DNA from: Streptomyces sp. AC550_RSS872
GTDB lineage: Bacteria > Actinomycetota > Actinomycetes > Streptomycetales > Streptomycetaceae
Reading direction: 5' to 3'
Length of the DNA: 64,000 nt
Assembly: GCF_019049285.1 (NCBI RefSeq)
Contig: NZ_JAGMUL010000032.1
Coordinates: 1-64,000, forward strand
Shown: piece by piece, positions 44,474-52,538 of the stretch
How the letters are laid out: the number at the start of each line of letters is the position of its first letter
Numbering within the stretch: position 1 is the stretch's first letter
Notes under the pieces: model-generated
What the model saw: the letters and a program-made list of their open reading frames with translations, nothing else
What the model was told of the DNA's origin: nothing
Databases searched by the model: none
Translations under genes and position numbers: made by a program

Positions 44474-45229
44474 TCAAGCGCCCTGTTCGCCCCCGAACCG
44501 CCGCCCCAGATACTCCTCGAACGTCCCCTTGCCCACCGCATGCCCCGGCGCCAGATGACCGCCCGAGCGGAAGCCGTCGTACGCCTTCCCCCGCAGCGGG
44601 ACGCGCAGGACGACGCGCCTGCGGCCCGTGGCCCCGAGGTAGGCGCGAGCCAGTGAGTCGAAGGTCCTCACCTCGGGGCCGCCCATGTCCTCGACGCGTC
44701 CGGCCGGGGCGTCCAGCGCCAGTTCGGCGAGGCGGGCCGCGACCTCCGCCACCTCGACGGGCTGGTCCTTCACCCGGGCCGGGAGCAGCATGACCGGCGA
44801 CTTCGACAGGATGCCGAGCACCCGCACCAGCAGATCATGGAACTGGGTCGCGCGCAGCACGGTCCAGCCGAGCCCCGACTCCTCCACCAGCCGCTCCACC
44901 GCGAGCTTGCTCTTGTAGTAGCCGAACGGCACCCGGTCGACGCCGACGATCGAGATGTACACAAGGTGCCGTACGCCGCCCCTCCGCGCCGCGGCGATCA
45001 GGTGCGCCGCCGCCTCCTCGTCACCGCCGCCCGGCGAGGTCGCGCAGTGCACGACCGTGTCCACGCCGTCCAGCGCCGCGTCCAGGCCGGGCCCGCCTTT
45101 GCGCAGGTCGACGGCGTACGGCTGGGCGTGCCTGCTGAGCACCCGCACCTCGTGGCCGTCCGCCCGCAATCGCTCGGTGACGAGCCTGCCGAGCGTGCCC
45201 GTGCCGCCGGTCACCAGGATCGTGGTCAT
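44474..45229 (-). CDS. NAD(P)-binding SDR/NmrA-type oxidoreductase, likely ECF41 target
   Basis: The 251-residue atypical short-chain dehydrogenase has the N-terminal Rossmann motif TILVTGGTGTLGRLVTERL (3-21) and the YYKSK catalytic-type motif near residue 105 (FGYYKSKLAVERL). It belongs to the epimerase-like proteins that accompany ECF41 sigma factors (the COE group: carboxymuconolactone decarboxylases, oxidoreductases, epimerases). It lies directly downstream of the sigma gene on the same strand, with a TGTCACA -35-like site in between. The substrate is unknown. Confidence 0.85.
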   Translation of the reverse strand: MTTILVTGGTGTLGRLVTERLRADGHEVRVLSRHAQPYAVDLRKGGPGLDAALDGVDTVVHCATSPGGGDEEAAAHLIAAARRGGVRHLVYISIVGVDRVPFGYYKSKLAVERLVEESGLGWTVLRATQFHDLLVRVLGILSKSPVMLLPARVKDQPVEVAEVAARLAELALDAPAGRVEDMGGPEVRTFDSLARAYLGATGRRRVVLRVPLRGKAYDGFRSGGHLAPGHAVGKGTFEEYLGRRFGGEQGA

Positions 45230-45287
45230 GCTGTTCAGTCCCTTCGGACGCCGGGCGCTCCCGGCTGGAGCGCCCCTCGTCAGCTGG

Positions 45288-45315
45288 GACCGAGTACCCC
45301 GCGTGAAATGTGACA
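45288..45315 (-). promoter_or_regulatory. candidate ECF41 (SigJ-type) promoter of the SDR gene
   Basis: TGTCACA (45315 to 45309, minus strand) equals the -35 element known for ECF41 targets. A 16-base spacer leads to CGGTC (45292 to 45288), close to the expected CGTC -10 element. It lies 60-86 bases upstream of the SDR start, so the sigma factor encoded next door probably reads this promoter. Confidence 0.6.
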
Positions 45316-45343
45316 GCCGCGGGTGGGATTGCCGCCGACTCCG

Positions 45344-46231
45344 TTACGCCCGTGTCAGCTGGCGGCGTACGAAGTCCAGCTTGTCCGGGTTCACCACGGC
45401 CCACGCATGCGCGACCAGCCCGTCCCGCACGTCGAACGCCGTCACCGAGAGCAGCGTGTCGCCCTCCCACGCGGCCAGCGCCGTCGCGCCGTTGATCTCG
45501 ACCGCCGTGAAGTCCACGCCCGCCAGGAAGGTCCGCGTCGCCCCGGCCAGGAAGCGGAACACCTTGTCCCGGCCCTCGATCGGCCGCCGGGCCGCCGAGA
45601 CCTTGCCGCCGCCGTCGCTCGACCAGACGACGTCGGCCGCCAGCAGCTTCTCCAGGCCGTCGAGGTCACCGTCGCGGGCCGCCGTGAGGAACGACCTGAC
45701 CAGCTCCTCCTGCCGCTCGGGAGACGGCTCGAACCGCGCCCGCTCCTCACCCACCCGCTGGACCGCCCGCCGGTACAGCTGTCGGCAGTTGGCCTCGGTC
45801 AGATCCAGCGTCTCGGCGATCTCCCGGTGGCCGTACGCGAACGCCTCCCGCAGCACGTACACGGCCCGCTCGGTCGGGGTGAGCCGCTCCAGCAGCACCA
45901 GCATCGCCATGGACACGGCGTCCCGCTGCTCGGCGGACTCCAGCGGCCCGAGTACGCCGTCCGAGGTGACCACGGGCTCCGGCAGCCAGGGCCCGACGTA
46001 CTGTTCGCGCCGGGCCCTGGCCGACGTCAGCCGGGTGAGACAGAGGTTGGTGACGACCTTGGCGAGCCAGGCCGCCGGGTACTCGATCGCCGTACGGTCC
46101 GCGCCGCTGAAGCGCAGATACGCGTCCTGGACGGTGTCCTCGGCCTCGTCCGCGGAGCCCAGCATGCGGTAGGCCAGACCGAACAGCCGGGGGCGATGGG
46201 TCTCGAACTCGTCGGCGATGGCGGTGGTCAT
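45344..46231 (-). CDS. sigJ: ECF41-family RNA polymerase sigma factor (SigJ-like)
   Basis: The 295-residue protein has sigma region 2 (about 8-75), region 4 (about 115-170) and a fused SnoaL-like C-terminal domain (about 175-290). It carries the three markers of group ECF41: WLPEP (82-86), DGGGK (206-210) and NPDKL (281-285). In this group the C-terminal domain, rather than a separate anti-sigma factor, controls activity, and the target is usually the neighbouring oxidoreductase or epimerase gene, which is present here. No anti-sigma gene is nearby. The start is ATG 46231. The inducing signal is unknown. Confidence 0.92.
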   Translation of the reverse strand: MTTAIADEFETHRPRLFGLAYRMLGSADEAEDTVQDAYLRFSGADRTAIEYPAAWLAKVVTNLCLTRLTSARARREQYVGPWLPEPVVTSDGVLGPLESAEQRDAVSMAMLVLLERLTPTERAVYVLREAFAYGHREIAETLDLTEANCRQLYRRAVQRVGEERARFEPSPERQEELVRSFLTAARDGDLDGLEKLLAADVVWSSDGGGKVSAARRPIEGRDKVFRFLAGATRTFLAGVDFTAVEINGATALAAWEGDTLLSVTAFDVRDGLVAHAWAVVNPDKLDFVRRQLTRA

Positions 46232-46315
46232 GTCCTCACCCTGCCAGAACGGCAGGTGGCGGGAGTTGGGAGACCCGGCGGCGGGCAAGGGCCGTCGTCA
46301 CCGCCGCCGGGCCGA

Positions 46316-47023
46316 CTACGCCCCGGTCAGCCGAGTCCCGGCCGGGAAGCCGTACTTCCGGATGAACGTGACCGCCGAATCCGCGAACGTGTCGATGCCG
46401 GACCGATTGGCCGAACCGTCGGCGTTCGTGGCCATCGAGTAGAAGCCACCCGAGTTCACACGGGTGCCCCCGTCGTCGCAATAGCCGCCGGTCTCGGCCC
46501 AACCGCCCACCGAGATCAGCGTCTTGACGCCCGGGTGCTGCTTCTTGAATTTGTTCAGCAGATTGAAATGGCCCTTGTAGGGGAATCCCGGGTCCATCTC
46601 CGCGCCGCTCACACCGGGCCAGGTCTTTCCCGTCGCCGGGTTCGTCTCGTTGTCCGTGCCCACGGAGATCCTGTTGCCGCCGTCGATGTGCGCGAAGGCG
46701 TAGTTGAGGTGGGTGACCTTGTCCCACGGGATGTCCGGGGCGAGGTAGGCGGGCGTGCCGTCCTTGCCGGTGCGCCGGCCGGTGAAGTAGCCGATCACCC
46801 GGCGCTGGTGGTCGGCGCCCATCTCCTCCTGGCCGGCCGTGTCGTGGACCGAGCAGTACGGGACGTCGACGCCGGGCGTCCGGTAGAGGCCGTCGGGGCG
46901 GCAGGACTCCTGCTCGGCGGCGTGCGAGACGGACGCCGGGAGACCGGCGAGCACCAGGCCGGCGATCGTGCCGAGGGCGGCGAGCAGGGCGGGTCTCGCC
47001 CGGTTGCGTGAAAGGGACAGCAA
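46316..47023 (-). pseudogene. GH18 chitinase truncated before the catalytic motif
   Basis: The 235-residue product has a signal peptide (ARPALLAALGTIAGLVLAGLPASVSHA, cleavage near residue 35) and the first half of a GH18 barrel: RRVIGYFTGRR (about 74-84), VTHLNYAFAHIDGG (about 103-116) and the SxGG motif LISVGGW (about 169-175). It ends at FIRKYGF followed by nine unrelated residues. The next element of the family, DGxDxDxE with the catalytic Glu, and the whole second half of the barrel are missing, with no remnant in the 85 bp before the sigma-factor start. The promoter with DasR-type repeats is intact. It cannot hydrolyse chitin; at most it is a secreted fragment. Confidence 0.8.
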
Positions 47024-47052
47024 GTCGGTTCCTCTCCACGGACGTTGCGCAG

Positions 47053-47097
47053 ACCCTAGAGAGGACTAGACCAGTGCGTCAATAGGTATGGACCAAT
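47053..47097 (-). promoter_or_regulatory. chitinase-type promoter with two DasR (dre-like) repeats
   Basis: On the minus strand a -35 TTGACG (47082-47077) and a -10 TAGGGT (47058-47053) are 18 bases apart. They are overlapped or flanked by two 16-bp sites: one at 47075-47060, 14 of 16 identical to the DasR consensus ACTGGTCTAGACCACT, and one at 47097-47082, 11 of 16. The inner 12-mers TGGTCCATACCT and TGGTCTAGTCCT are the direct repeats typical of Streptomyces chitinase promoters. It drives the truncated GH18 gene. Confidence 0.8.
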
Positions 47098-47196
47098 CTC
47101 GCAAGAGGCTCGGTCGGGCGGCCTGTGAGCCACCCCACAACATTCGCCCGCATGGACGTGGACCGGCCGTGGCACACTGGCCCTGTACCAGAAGCA

Positions 47197-47323
47197 GCGC
47201 ACTCCGGGGTCGGTGAAAGTCCGAACCGGCGGTTACAGTCCGCGACCCGGTCGCTTCCAGCGGCCGGTTGACCAGGTGAAATTCCTGGACCGACGGTTAA
47301 AGTCCGGATGGGAGGCAGTGCGC
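47197..47323 (+). promoter_or_regulatory. FMN riboswitch (RFN element)
   Basis: The element has the P1 closing stem GCGCACT (47197-47203) paired to AGTGCGC (47317-47323), and the conserved loops GGTGAAAGTCCGAACCGGCGG, GGTGAAATTCCTGGACCGACGG and TTAAAGTCCGGATGGGAGGCA in order (only parts quoted). This is a full RFN aptamer. It lies 149 bp before ribE and should lower expression of the whole rib operon when FMN is plentiful. The intervening stretch has no gene; its expression platform is not obvious to me. Confidence 0.95.
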
Positions 47324-47472
47324 GGCGGGCGGGCATTCGTGCGCGCCGCCGTATGGGTTCGCCCTCGTGGCGAGCCCTGTATCGGCGTCGCCCTCGGTGT
47401 TCCTGCTCGTACATTCTGTCGTCATCGACAGCCCCGGAGTCCGTGCCCGAATGAGGCAGGAGGACCCGGGAA

Positions 47473-48090
47473 GTGTTCACCGGAATCGTCGAAGAGCTGG
47501 GCCACGTCACGGCTGTCGAGACCCTCGACGACGCCTGTCGCTTCCGACTGCGCGGCCCCGTCGTCACCGAAGGCGCACAGCACGGCGACTCCATCGCGGT
47601 CAACGGCGTCTGCCTCACGGTCGTCGACCACGAGGGCGACGAGTTCACCGCCGACGTCATGGCCGAGACCCTGAACCGCTCCAGCCTGGGCATCCTCACG
47701 GTCGGCTCCCGCGTCAACCTGGAGCGCCCCACCGCCGTGGGCGCGCGCCTCGGCGGGCACATCGTGCAGGGGCACGTCGACGGCACCGGCGAGGTACTGG
47801 AGCGCAAGCCCTCCGAGCACTGGGAGATCGTCAAGATCTCGCTGCCCGCGGACCTCTCCCGGTACGTCGTCGAGAAGGGCTCCATCACCGTCGACGGCAT
47901 CAGCCTCACCGTCGTCGACGCCGGCCCCGACTACTTCACCGTCAGCCTCATCCCGACCACCCTCGACCTGACCACGCTCGGCCGGAAGCAGCCCGGCGAC
48001 CCGGTCAACCTCGAGGTCGACGTCATCGCCAAGTACGTCGAGCGGATGCTGGGCGACCGGCTCAACTCCGAAGGGGCGAGTGCCCGGTGA
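47473..48090 (+). CDS. ribE: riboflavin synthase (alpha subunit)
   Basis: RibE dismutates two 6,7-dimethyl-8-ribityllumazines into riboflavin. The 205-residue product is two lumazine-binding barrels in tandem. The first starts FTGIVEELGHV and has VNGVCLTVVDH (about 42-52). The second has HIVQGHVDGTGEV (about 96-108) and VDGISLTVVDAG (about 138-149). It is the first gene under the FMN riboswitch. The GTG start is preceded by GGAGGA. The stop overlaps the ribM start (GTGA). Confidence 0.96.
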   Translation: MFTGIVEELGHVTAVETLDDACRFRLRGPVVTEGAQHGDSIAVNGVCLTVVDHEGDEFTADVMAETLNRSSLGILTVGSRVNLERPTAVGARLGGHIVQGHVDGTGEVLERKPSEHWEIVKISLPADLSRYVVEKGSITVDGISLTVVDAGPDYFTVSLIPTTLDLTTLGRKQPGDPVNLEVDVIAKYVERMLGDRLNSEGASAR

Positions 48091-48728
48091 ACTCGCTGAA
48101 CTCCGAGGCCTTCACCCTGTTCGGCCAGCACATCCTCTGGTCGGACATGGTCGGCAACCTCTTCGGCCTCGCCGCCCTCGCCCTCGGCTGGCGACGCTCC
48201 ATATGGACCTGGCCCGTGCAGTTCCTGGCCGGCCTGATCCTCTTCGGCGCCTTCTTCGGCCACCTCACCGGCAGCGCGGGCAAGCAGGCGGTCGTCATGC
48301 TCGTCGCCCTCTACGGCTGGTGGCAGTGGCAGCGCGGCAAGGGACAGGGCGAGGACGGCCACATCAGCGTCCGGTTCGCCACCTGGCGCGAGCGCGGCGC
48401 GATGGCCGCAGCGGCCGCCGCCGGCACCGTCGCGGTGGCGCTGCTCTTCAAGGCGTACCCCACCCTGTCCTGGGACCCCTGGCCCGACGCCTACATCTTC
48501 GTCGGCACCATCGTCGCCATGTACGCCCAGGCGCGCGGCATGGTCGAGTTCTGGTTCGCCTGGCTCCTCGTCGACCTGGTCGGCGTCCCCCTCAACTTCG
48601 CCAACGGCTACGCCTTCTCCGGCTTCGTCTACGTCATCTACGGCGCACTCGTCCTGTGGGGCATGCGCGACTGGTGGCTGCGCTCCCGCAGGGACACGCG
48701 GCCCGTCCTGGAAGGAGCGCCGGCATGA
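48087..48728 (+). CDS. ribM: PnuC-family vitamin transporter, riboflavin transporter RibM
   Basis: The 213-residue membrane protein has about seven TM helices and the PnuC-family core LYGWWQWQRGKG (about 80-91) and FWFAWLLVDLVGVPLNFANGYAFSGFVYVIY (about 155-185). PnuC proteins carry NMN/NR, but the version embedded in actinobacterial rib operons (PnuX/RibM) moves riboflavin and roseoflavin by facilitated diffusion. Its location between ribE and ribBA, with start and stop overlaps on both sides and under the FMN riboswitch, points to RibM. Confidence 0.88.
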   Translation: MNSLNSEAFTLFGQHILWSDMVGNLFGLAALALGWRRSIWTWPVQFLAGLILFGAFFGHLTGSAGKQAVVMLVALYGWWQWQRGKGQGEDGHISVRFATWRERGAMAAAAAAGTVAVALLFKAYPTLSWDPWPDAYIFVGTIVAMYAQARGMVEFWFAWLLVDLVGVPLNFANGYAFSGFVYVIYGALVLWGMRDWWLRSRRDTRPVLEGAPA

Positions 48729-50110
48729 CCACGGCACCGATCCTGTACCGCACCGAGGGCGTCGAGGACCTCACCCTCGACCCGATCGAGCAGGCCATCG
48801 CCGACATCGCGGCCGGCCGCCCGATCGTGGTCGTCGACGACGAGGACCGGGAGAACGAGGGCGACCTCGTCATCGCCGCCGAGCACGCGACCCCCGAGAT
48901 CGTCGCCTTCATGATGAGCGAGTGCCGCGGCCTGATCTGCGCGCCCATGGAGCCCGAGGAGCTGGAGCGGCTCGAACTGCCGCAGATGGTCGCGGACAAC
49001 ACCGAGTCGATGAAGACCGCGTTCACCGTCTCCGTCGACGCCTCCGCCGCGCACGGTGTGACCACCGGCATCTCCGCCTCCGACCGGGCGACCACGCTCC
49101 AGCTCCTCGCGAGCGGCAAGGCGGAGCCGTCGGATCTCGTCCGCCCCGGCCACATCTTCCCGCTGCGCGCCCGGCCCGGCGGCGTCCTCGTCCGCAACGG
49201 CCACACCGAGGCCGCCGTCGACCTCGCCCGCCTCGCGGGGCTGCGCCCGGCCGGCGCCATCGTCGAGATCGCCGGCGAGGACGGCGAGATGCTGCGGCTG
49301 CCCGAGCTGATCCCGTTCGCCCGCAAGCACGGCCTGACGATCATCTCCATCGAGGACCTGATCGCCTACCGCCGCGACACCGAGCGTGCGGAGCGGGCCG
49401 AGCAGGAGCAGACCCCGGCCGAGCGGCGACCCGTCCTCGGCGAGCAGCGGCTGCCGGGCCGGCCGGCCGTCCTGCGCGAGGCCGAGGTCCACCTGCCCAC
49501 CGCCCACGGCGCCTTCACGGCATACGGCTACCGCTCCACCGTCGACGGCGTCGAGCATGTCGCCCTCGTCCACGGCGAGATCGGCGACGGCGAGGACGTT
49601 GTCGTCCGCGTCCACTCCGAGTGCCTGACGGGCGATGTCTTCCACTCCCTGCGCTGCGACTGCGGCCCCCAGCTGGAGGCCGCGCTGGAACGCATCCAGG
49701 ACGAGGGCCGCGGAGTCGTCGTCTATCTGCGCGGACACGAGGGCCGGGGTATCGGCCTGATGTCCAAGCTGCGCGCCTACGAACTCCAGGAGCGCGGCCG
49801 CGACACCCTCGACGCCAACCTCGAACTCGGCCTGCCCGCCGACGCCCGCGACTACGGCGCCGGCGCGCGGATCCTGGTCGACCTCGGCGTGCACAGCGTG
49901 CGCCTGCTGACCAACAACCCCGACAAGACCGACGCGCTCACCGGCCACGGCCTGAAGGTCGCCGAGCGGGAGCCGATGCCCGTACAGGCGGGCGAGCACA
50001 ACCTGACGTACCTGCGCACCAAGCGCGACCGGATGGGGCACGACCTGCCCTGGCTGGACCCGGCCCCCGGGGCCGCCCCGGCCTCCCTGTCCACCTGCAC
50101 CAACCAGTAA
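48725..50110 (+). CDS. ribBA: bifunctional 3,4-dihydroxy-2-butanone-4-phosphate synthase / GTP cyclohydrolase II
   Basis: The 461-residue fusion carries the RibB domain (about 15-215) with VVVDDEDRENEGDLVIAAE (acidic Mg-binding loop) and HGVTTGISASDRATT. The RibA domain (about 240-440) has the zinc ligands in SECLTGDVFHSLRCDCGPQ and HEGRGIGLMSKL. Together they supply both precursors of the riboflavin pathway. A Glu/Arg/Ala-rich linker joins the halves. The ATG overlaps the ribM stop (ATGA). Confidence 0.96.
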   Translation: MTTAPILYRTEGVEDLTLDPIEQAIADIAAGRPIVVVDDEDRENEGDLVIAAEHATPEIVAFMMSECRGLICAPMEPEELERLELPQMVADNTESMKTAFTVSVDASAAHGVTTGISASDRATTLQLLASGKAEPSDLVRPGHIFPLRARPGGVLVRNGHTEAAVDLARLAGLRPAGAIVEIAGEDGEMLRLPELIPFARKHGLTIISIEDLIAYRRDTERAERAEQEQTPAERRPVLGEQRLPGRPAVLREAEVHLPTAHGAFTAYGYRSTVDGVEHVALVHGEIGDGEDVVVRVHSECLTGDVFHSLRCDCGPQLEAALERIQDEGRGVVVYLRGHEGRGIGLMSKLRAYELQERGRDTLDANLELGLPADARDYGAGARILVDLGVHSVRLLTNNPDKTDALTGHGLKVAEREPMPVQAGEHNLTYLRTKRDRMGHDLPWLDPAPGAAPASLSTCTNQ

Positions 50111-50134
50111 GAGCACACGAGGAGACTCAGGAAC

Positions 50135-50620
50135 GTGAGCGGCAAGGGCGCACCGGAGCTGTCCGTACGCAATGTGGGCGACCTGCGGGTCGCGGTCATC
50201 GCGGCGCAGTGGCACGAGAAGGTGATGGACGGTCTGGTGGACGGCGCGCTGCGCGCCCTGCACGACCTGGGGATCGACGAGCCGACCCTGCTCAGGGTCC
50301 CCGGCAGCTGGGAACTCCCGGTGGTCGCCAAGGTTCTCGCGGGCCGCGGCTACGACGCCATCGTGGCGCTCGGCGTGGTCATCCGCGGCGGCACCCCGCA
50401 CTTCGAGTACGTGTGCCAGGGCGTGAGCCAGGGCCTGACCCAGGTGTCGGTCGAGACCGGGGTCCCCGTCGGCTTCGGCGTGCTGACCTGCGACACCGAG
50501 GAGCAGGCCCTGGACCGGGCCGGCATCGAGGGCTCCACCGAGGACAAGGGACACGAGGCGGTGACGGCGGCCGTGGCGACGGCGGCGACGCTCCGCTCAG
50601 TATCTGAACCGTGGCGTTAG
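50135..50620 (+). CDS. ribH: 6,7-dimethyl-8-ribityllumazine synthase
   Basis: RibH joins the pyrimidinedione and the dihydroxybutanone phosphate. The 161-residue product has the family motifs RVAVIAAQWHEKVMDGL (about 14-30, with substrate-binding Trp), VPGSWELPVVAKVLA (about 53-67) and IRGGTPHFEYVCQGVSQGL with the catalytic His (about 83-101). Such proteins usually form 60-meric or pentameric shells. The gene follows ribBA by 24 bp with GGAG before GTG 50135, and completes the operon. Confidence 0.96.
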   Translation: MSGKGAPELSVRNVGDLRVAVIAAQWHEKVMDGLVDGALRALHDLGIDEPTLLRVPGSWELPVVAKVLAGRGYDAIVALGVVIRGGTPHFEYVCQGVSQGLTQVSVETGVPVGFGVLTCDTEEQALDRAGIEGSTEDKGHEAVTAAVATAATLRSVSEPWR

Positions 50621-50654
50621 GTCGTCCGGTCAAACGCGTAGAGTGGGCGCCACC

Positions 50655-50927
50655 ATGTCCAAGAAGACTTTCGAGGAGCTCTTCACCGAGCTCCAGCACA
50701 AGGCCGCGAACGGCGACCCCGCCACTTCCCGCACCGCTGAGCTGGTCGGCAAGGGCGTCCATGCCATCGGCAAGAAGGTCGTCGAGGAGGCCGCCGAGGT
50801 CTGGATGGCCGCCGAGTACGAGGGCAAGGAAGCCGCCGCCGAGGAGATCTCGCAGCTGCTCTACCACGTCCAGGTGATGATGGTCGCGCGCGGGATCTCC
50901 CTCGACGACGTCTACGCCCACCTCTGA
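50655..50927 (+). CDS. hisE: phosphoribosyl-ATP pyrophosphohydrolase
   Basis: HisE performs the second step of histidine synthesis. The 90-residue helical product has KKTFEELFTELQHKAANGDPATSRTAELVGKG and the metal-binding motif KVVEEAAEVWMAAEYEGKEAAAEEISQLLYHVQVMM (E-x-x-E and E-x-x-x-L/Y type). It begins 34 bp after ribH and may share its transcript. The start is ATG 50655; an ATG four codons earlier is also in frame. hisG follows 50 bp on. Confidence 0.95.
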   Translation: MSKKTFEELFTELQHKAANGDPATSRTAELVGKGVHAIGKKVVEEAAEVWMAAEYEGKEAAAEEISQLLYHVQVMMVARGISLDDVYAHL

Positions 50928-50977
50928 GCACCAGCAACCCAGCACACCCGTAAGAGCGAACGAAGGAAGCCGACCTC

Positions 50978-51829
50978 ATGCTGCGCATCGCCGTCCCCAA
51001 CAAGGGTTCCCTGTCCGGCCCTGCGGCGGAGATGCTGCATGAGGCCGGCTACCTCCAGCGCCGCGAGTCCAAGGAACTGCGGATCGTCGACCCCGGGAAC
51101 GACGTCGAGTTCTTCTACCTCCGCCCCCGCGACATCGCCATCTACGTCGCCTCCGGGCAGCTCGACATCGGTCTCACCGGCCGTGACCTGCTGATCGACT
51201 CCGGCGCCAACGCCGAGGAGATCCTGGCCCTCGGCTTCGCCCGCTCCACCTTCCGCTTCGCCACCAAGCCGGGCACCGTCGGCGACGACCTGGCGGACCT
51301 GAACGGCAAGACGGTCGCCACCTCCTACGAGGGCATCGTCGCCAAGCACCTCGCCGACCACGGCATCGACGCCTCCGTCGTCCACCTCGACGGCGCCGTC
51401 GAGACCGCCATCCAGCTCGGTGTCGCCCAGGTCATCGCGGACGTCGTCGAGACGGGCACCTCGCTGCGCAACGCCGGCCTGGAGGTCGTCGGCGACCCGA
51501 TCATGAAGTCCGAGGCCGTCGTCATCCGCCGCACCGGCGCGGACGGCGAGGAGCCCAAGGTCCAGCAGTTCCTGCGCCGCCTCCAGGGCGTCCTGGTCGC
51601 GCGGACGTACGTGATGATGGACTACGACTGCCGCGTCGAGCAGCTGGAGAAGGCCGTGGCCCTCACCCCGGGCCTGGAGTCGCCGACCGTCTCGCCGCTG
51701 CACAACGAGGGCTGGGTCGCCGTCCGGGCCATGGTTCCGGCCAAGGAAGCCCAGCGCATCATGGACGACCTGTACGACATCGGCGCGCGGGCCATCCTGA
51801 CCACGGCCATCCACGCCTGCCGCCTCTGA
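50978..51829 (+). CDS. hisG: ATP phosphoribosyltransferase (long form)
   Basis: HisG starts histidine synthesis by joining ATP and PRPP. The 283-residue protein is the long form with its own C-terminal ACT-like regulatory domain (about 205-283), so no HisZ is needed; histidine feedback is expected at that domain. It starts LRIAVPNKGSLSGPAAEMLHEAGY and has DIGLTGRDLL and the PRPP-loop-type VADVVETGTSL (about 150-160). AAGGAAG precedes ATG 50978. Confidence 0.96.
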   Translation: MLRIAVPNKGSLSGPAAEMLHEAGYLQRRESKELRIVDPGNDVEFFYLRPRDIAIYVASGQLDIGLTGRDLLIDSGANAEEILALGFARSTFRFATKPGTVGDDLADLNGKTVATSYEGIVAKHLADHGIDASVVHLDGAVETAIQLGVAQVIADVVETGTSLRNAGLEVVGDPIMKSEAVVIRRTGADGEEPKVQQFLRRLQGVLVARTYVMMDYDCRVEQLEKAVALTPGLESPTVSPLHNEGWVAVRAMVPAKEAQRIMDDLYDIGARAILTTAIHACRL

Positions 51830-51848
51830 CCCGAGGGGCCGTACACCG

Positions 51849-52316
51849 ATGTCCTCCGAATCCTCCGAACTGCCCACCCTGCCCGTGACGTTCCGGCCGG
51901 GCCGCACCCGGGCCGTCCTGCTCACCGCCGGCATCGCGATCTTCGTCGTCATCACGGCGGTCGCGCTGCTGCTGGAGAAGCTCGGCCCCGGCGAGCGCCT
52001 CAGCTTCGTCTTCACCGGCGCGCTGATGTTCGGCGTGCTGGCCATGCTGGCGCGGGTGAAGGTCGTCGCCGACGAGTCCGGCGTCACCGTGGTGAACATC
52101 GCCACCAAGCGCCGGCTGGAGTGGGCCGAGATCGTCCAGGTGAACCTCCGTCCGGGCGACCCCTGGGTGTTCCTGAACCTCAGCGACGGCACCAGTCTGC
52201 CCGCGCTCGGCATCCAGCCCGGCATCGCCAAGCAGCGGGCCATCGCCGACGCGCGCGCTCTGCGGGCGCTCGCCGAGGCCCGTGCCATCAGGGATCCGGA
52301 GGAGCATCAGGGCTGA
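51849..52316 (+). CDS. PH-domain membrane protein
   Basis: The 155-residue protein has two hydrophobic helices (about 22-45, TRAVLLTAGIAIFVVITAVALL, and about 55-75, LSFVFTGALMFGVLAMLARV). A bacterial PH-like domain follows (about 76-135, VVADESGVTVVNIATKRRLEWAEIVQVNLRPGDPWVFLNLSDG). It follows hisG by 19 bp and is followed by the terminator of the unit. Such proteins are common in Streptomyces; the ligand is unknown. Confidence 0.85.
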   Translation: MSSESSELPTLPVTFRPGRTRAVLLTAGIAIFVVITAVALLLEKLGPGERLSFVFTGALMFGVLAMLARVKVVADESGVTVVNIATKRRLEWAEIVQVNLRPGDPWVFLNLSDGTSLPALGIQPGIAKQRAIADARALRALAEARAIRDPEEHQG

Positions 52317-52388
52317 CTCAGGGGGCCATCGGGGCTCACGGGGGCACGTTCACCCTGACGTAAATCGCCATGTCTTGATTAATCTGTT

Positions 52389-52416
52389 GGCGGAGGCGTT
52401 TTCCGACGCCTCCGCC
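52389..52416 (+). terminator. intrinsic terminator of the rib-his unit
   Basis: GGCGGAGGCGT and its complement ACGCCTCCGCC form 11-bp perfect arms around TTTCCG, followed by TTTG, 73 bp past the PH-domain gene. Confidence 0.8.
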
Positions 52417-52538
52417 TTTGATGTCCCAGCCGGCCTCAAAGGCCCCCTGCTACCCGAGGAGTGATTCCCTCCAGCGATGGACGGATCGTCCTGTAGTACC
52501 TGCGCCGCCCCCTCCCGACATACCGGGGCGGCGGCATC

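Noticed and set aside
41665..44541. A 958-codon minus-strand frame joining the MFS gene with sequence opposite the ROK gene
   Set aside because: Only the part from ATG 42876 has MFS features. The rest is antisense to the ROK gene and runs through the 13-bp repeat and a divergent promoter.
52316..52538. Small frames after the PH-domain gene
   Set aside because: They cross the terminator at 52389 and show no coding pattern.
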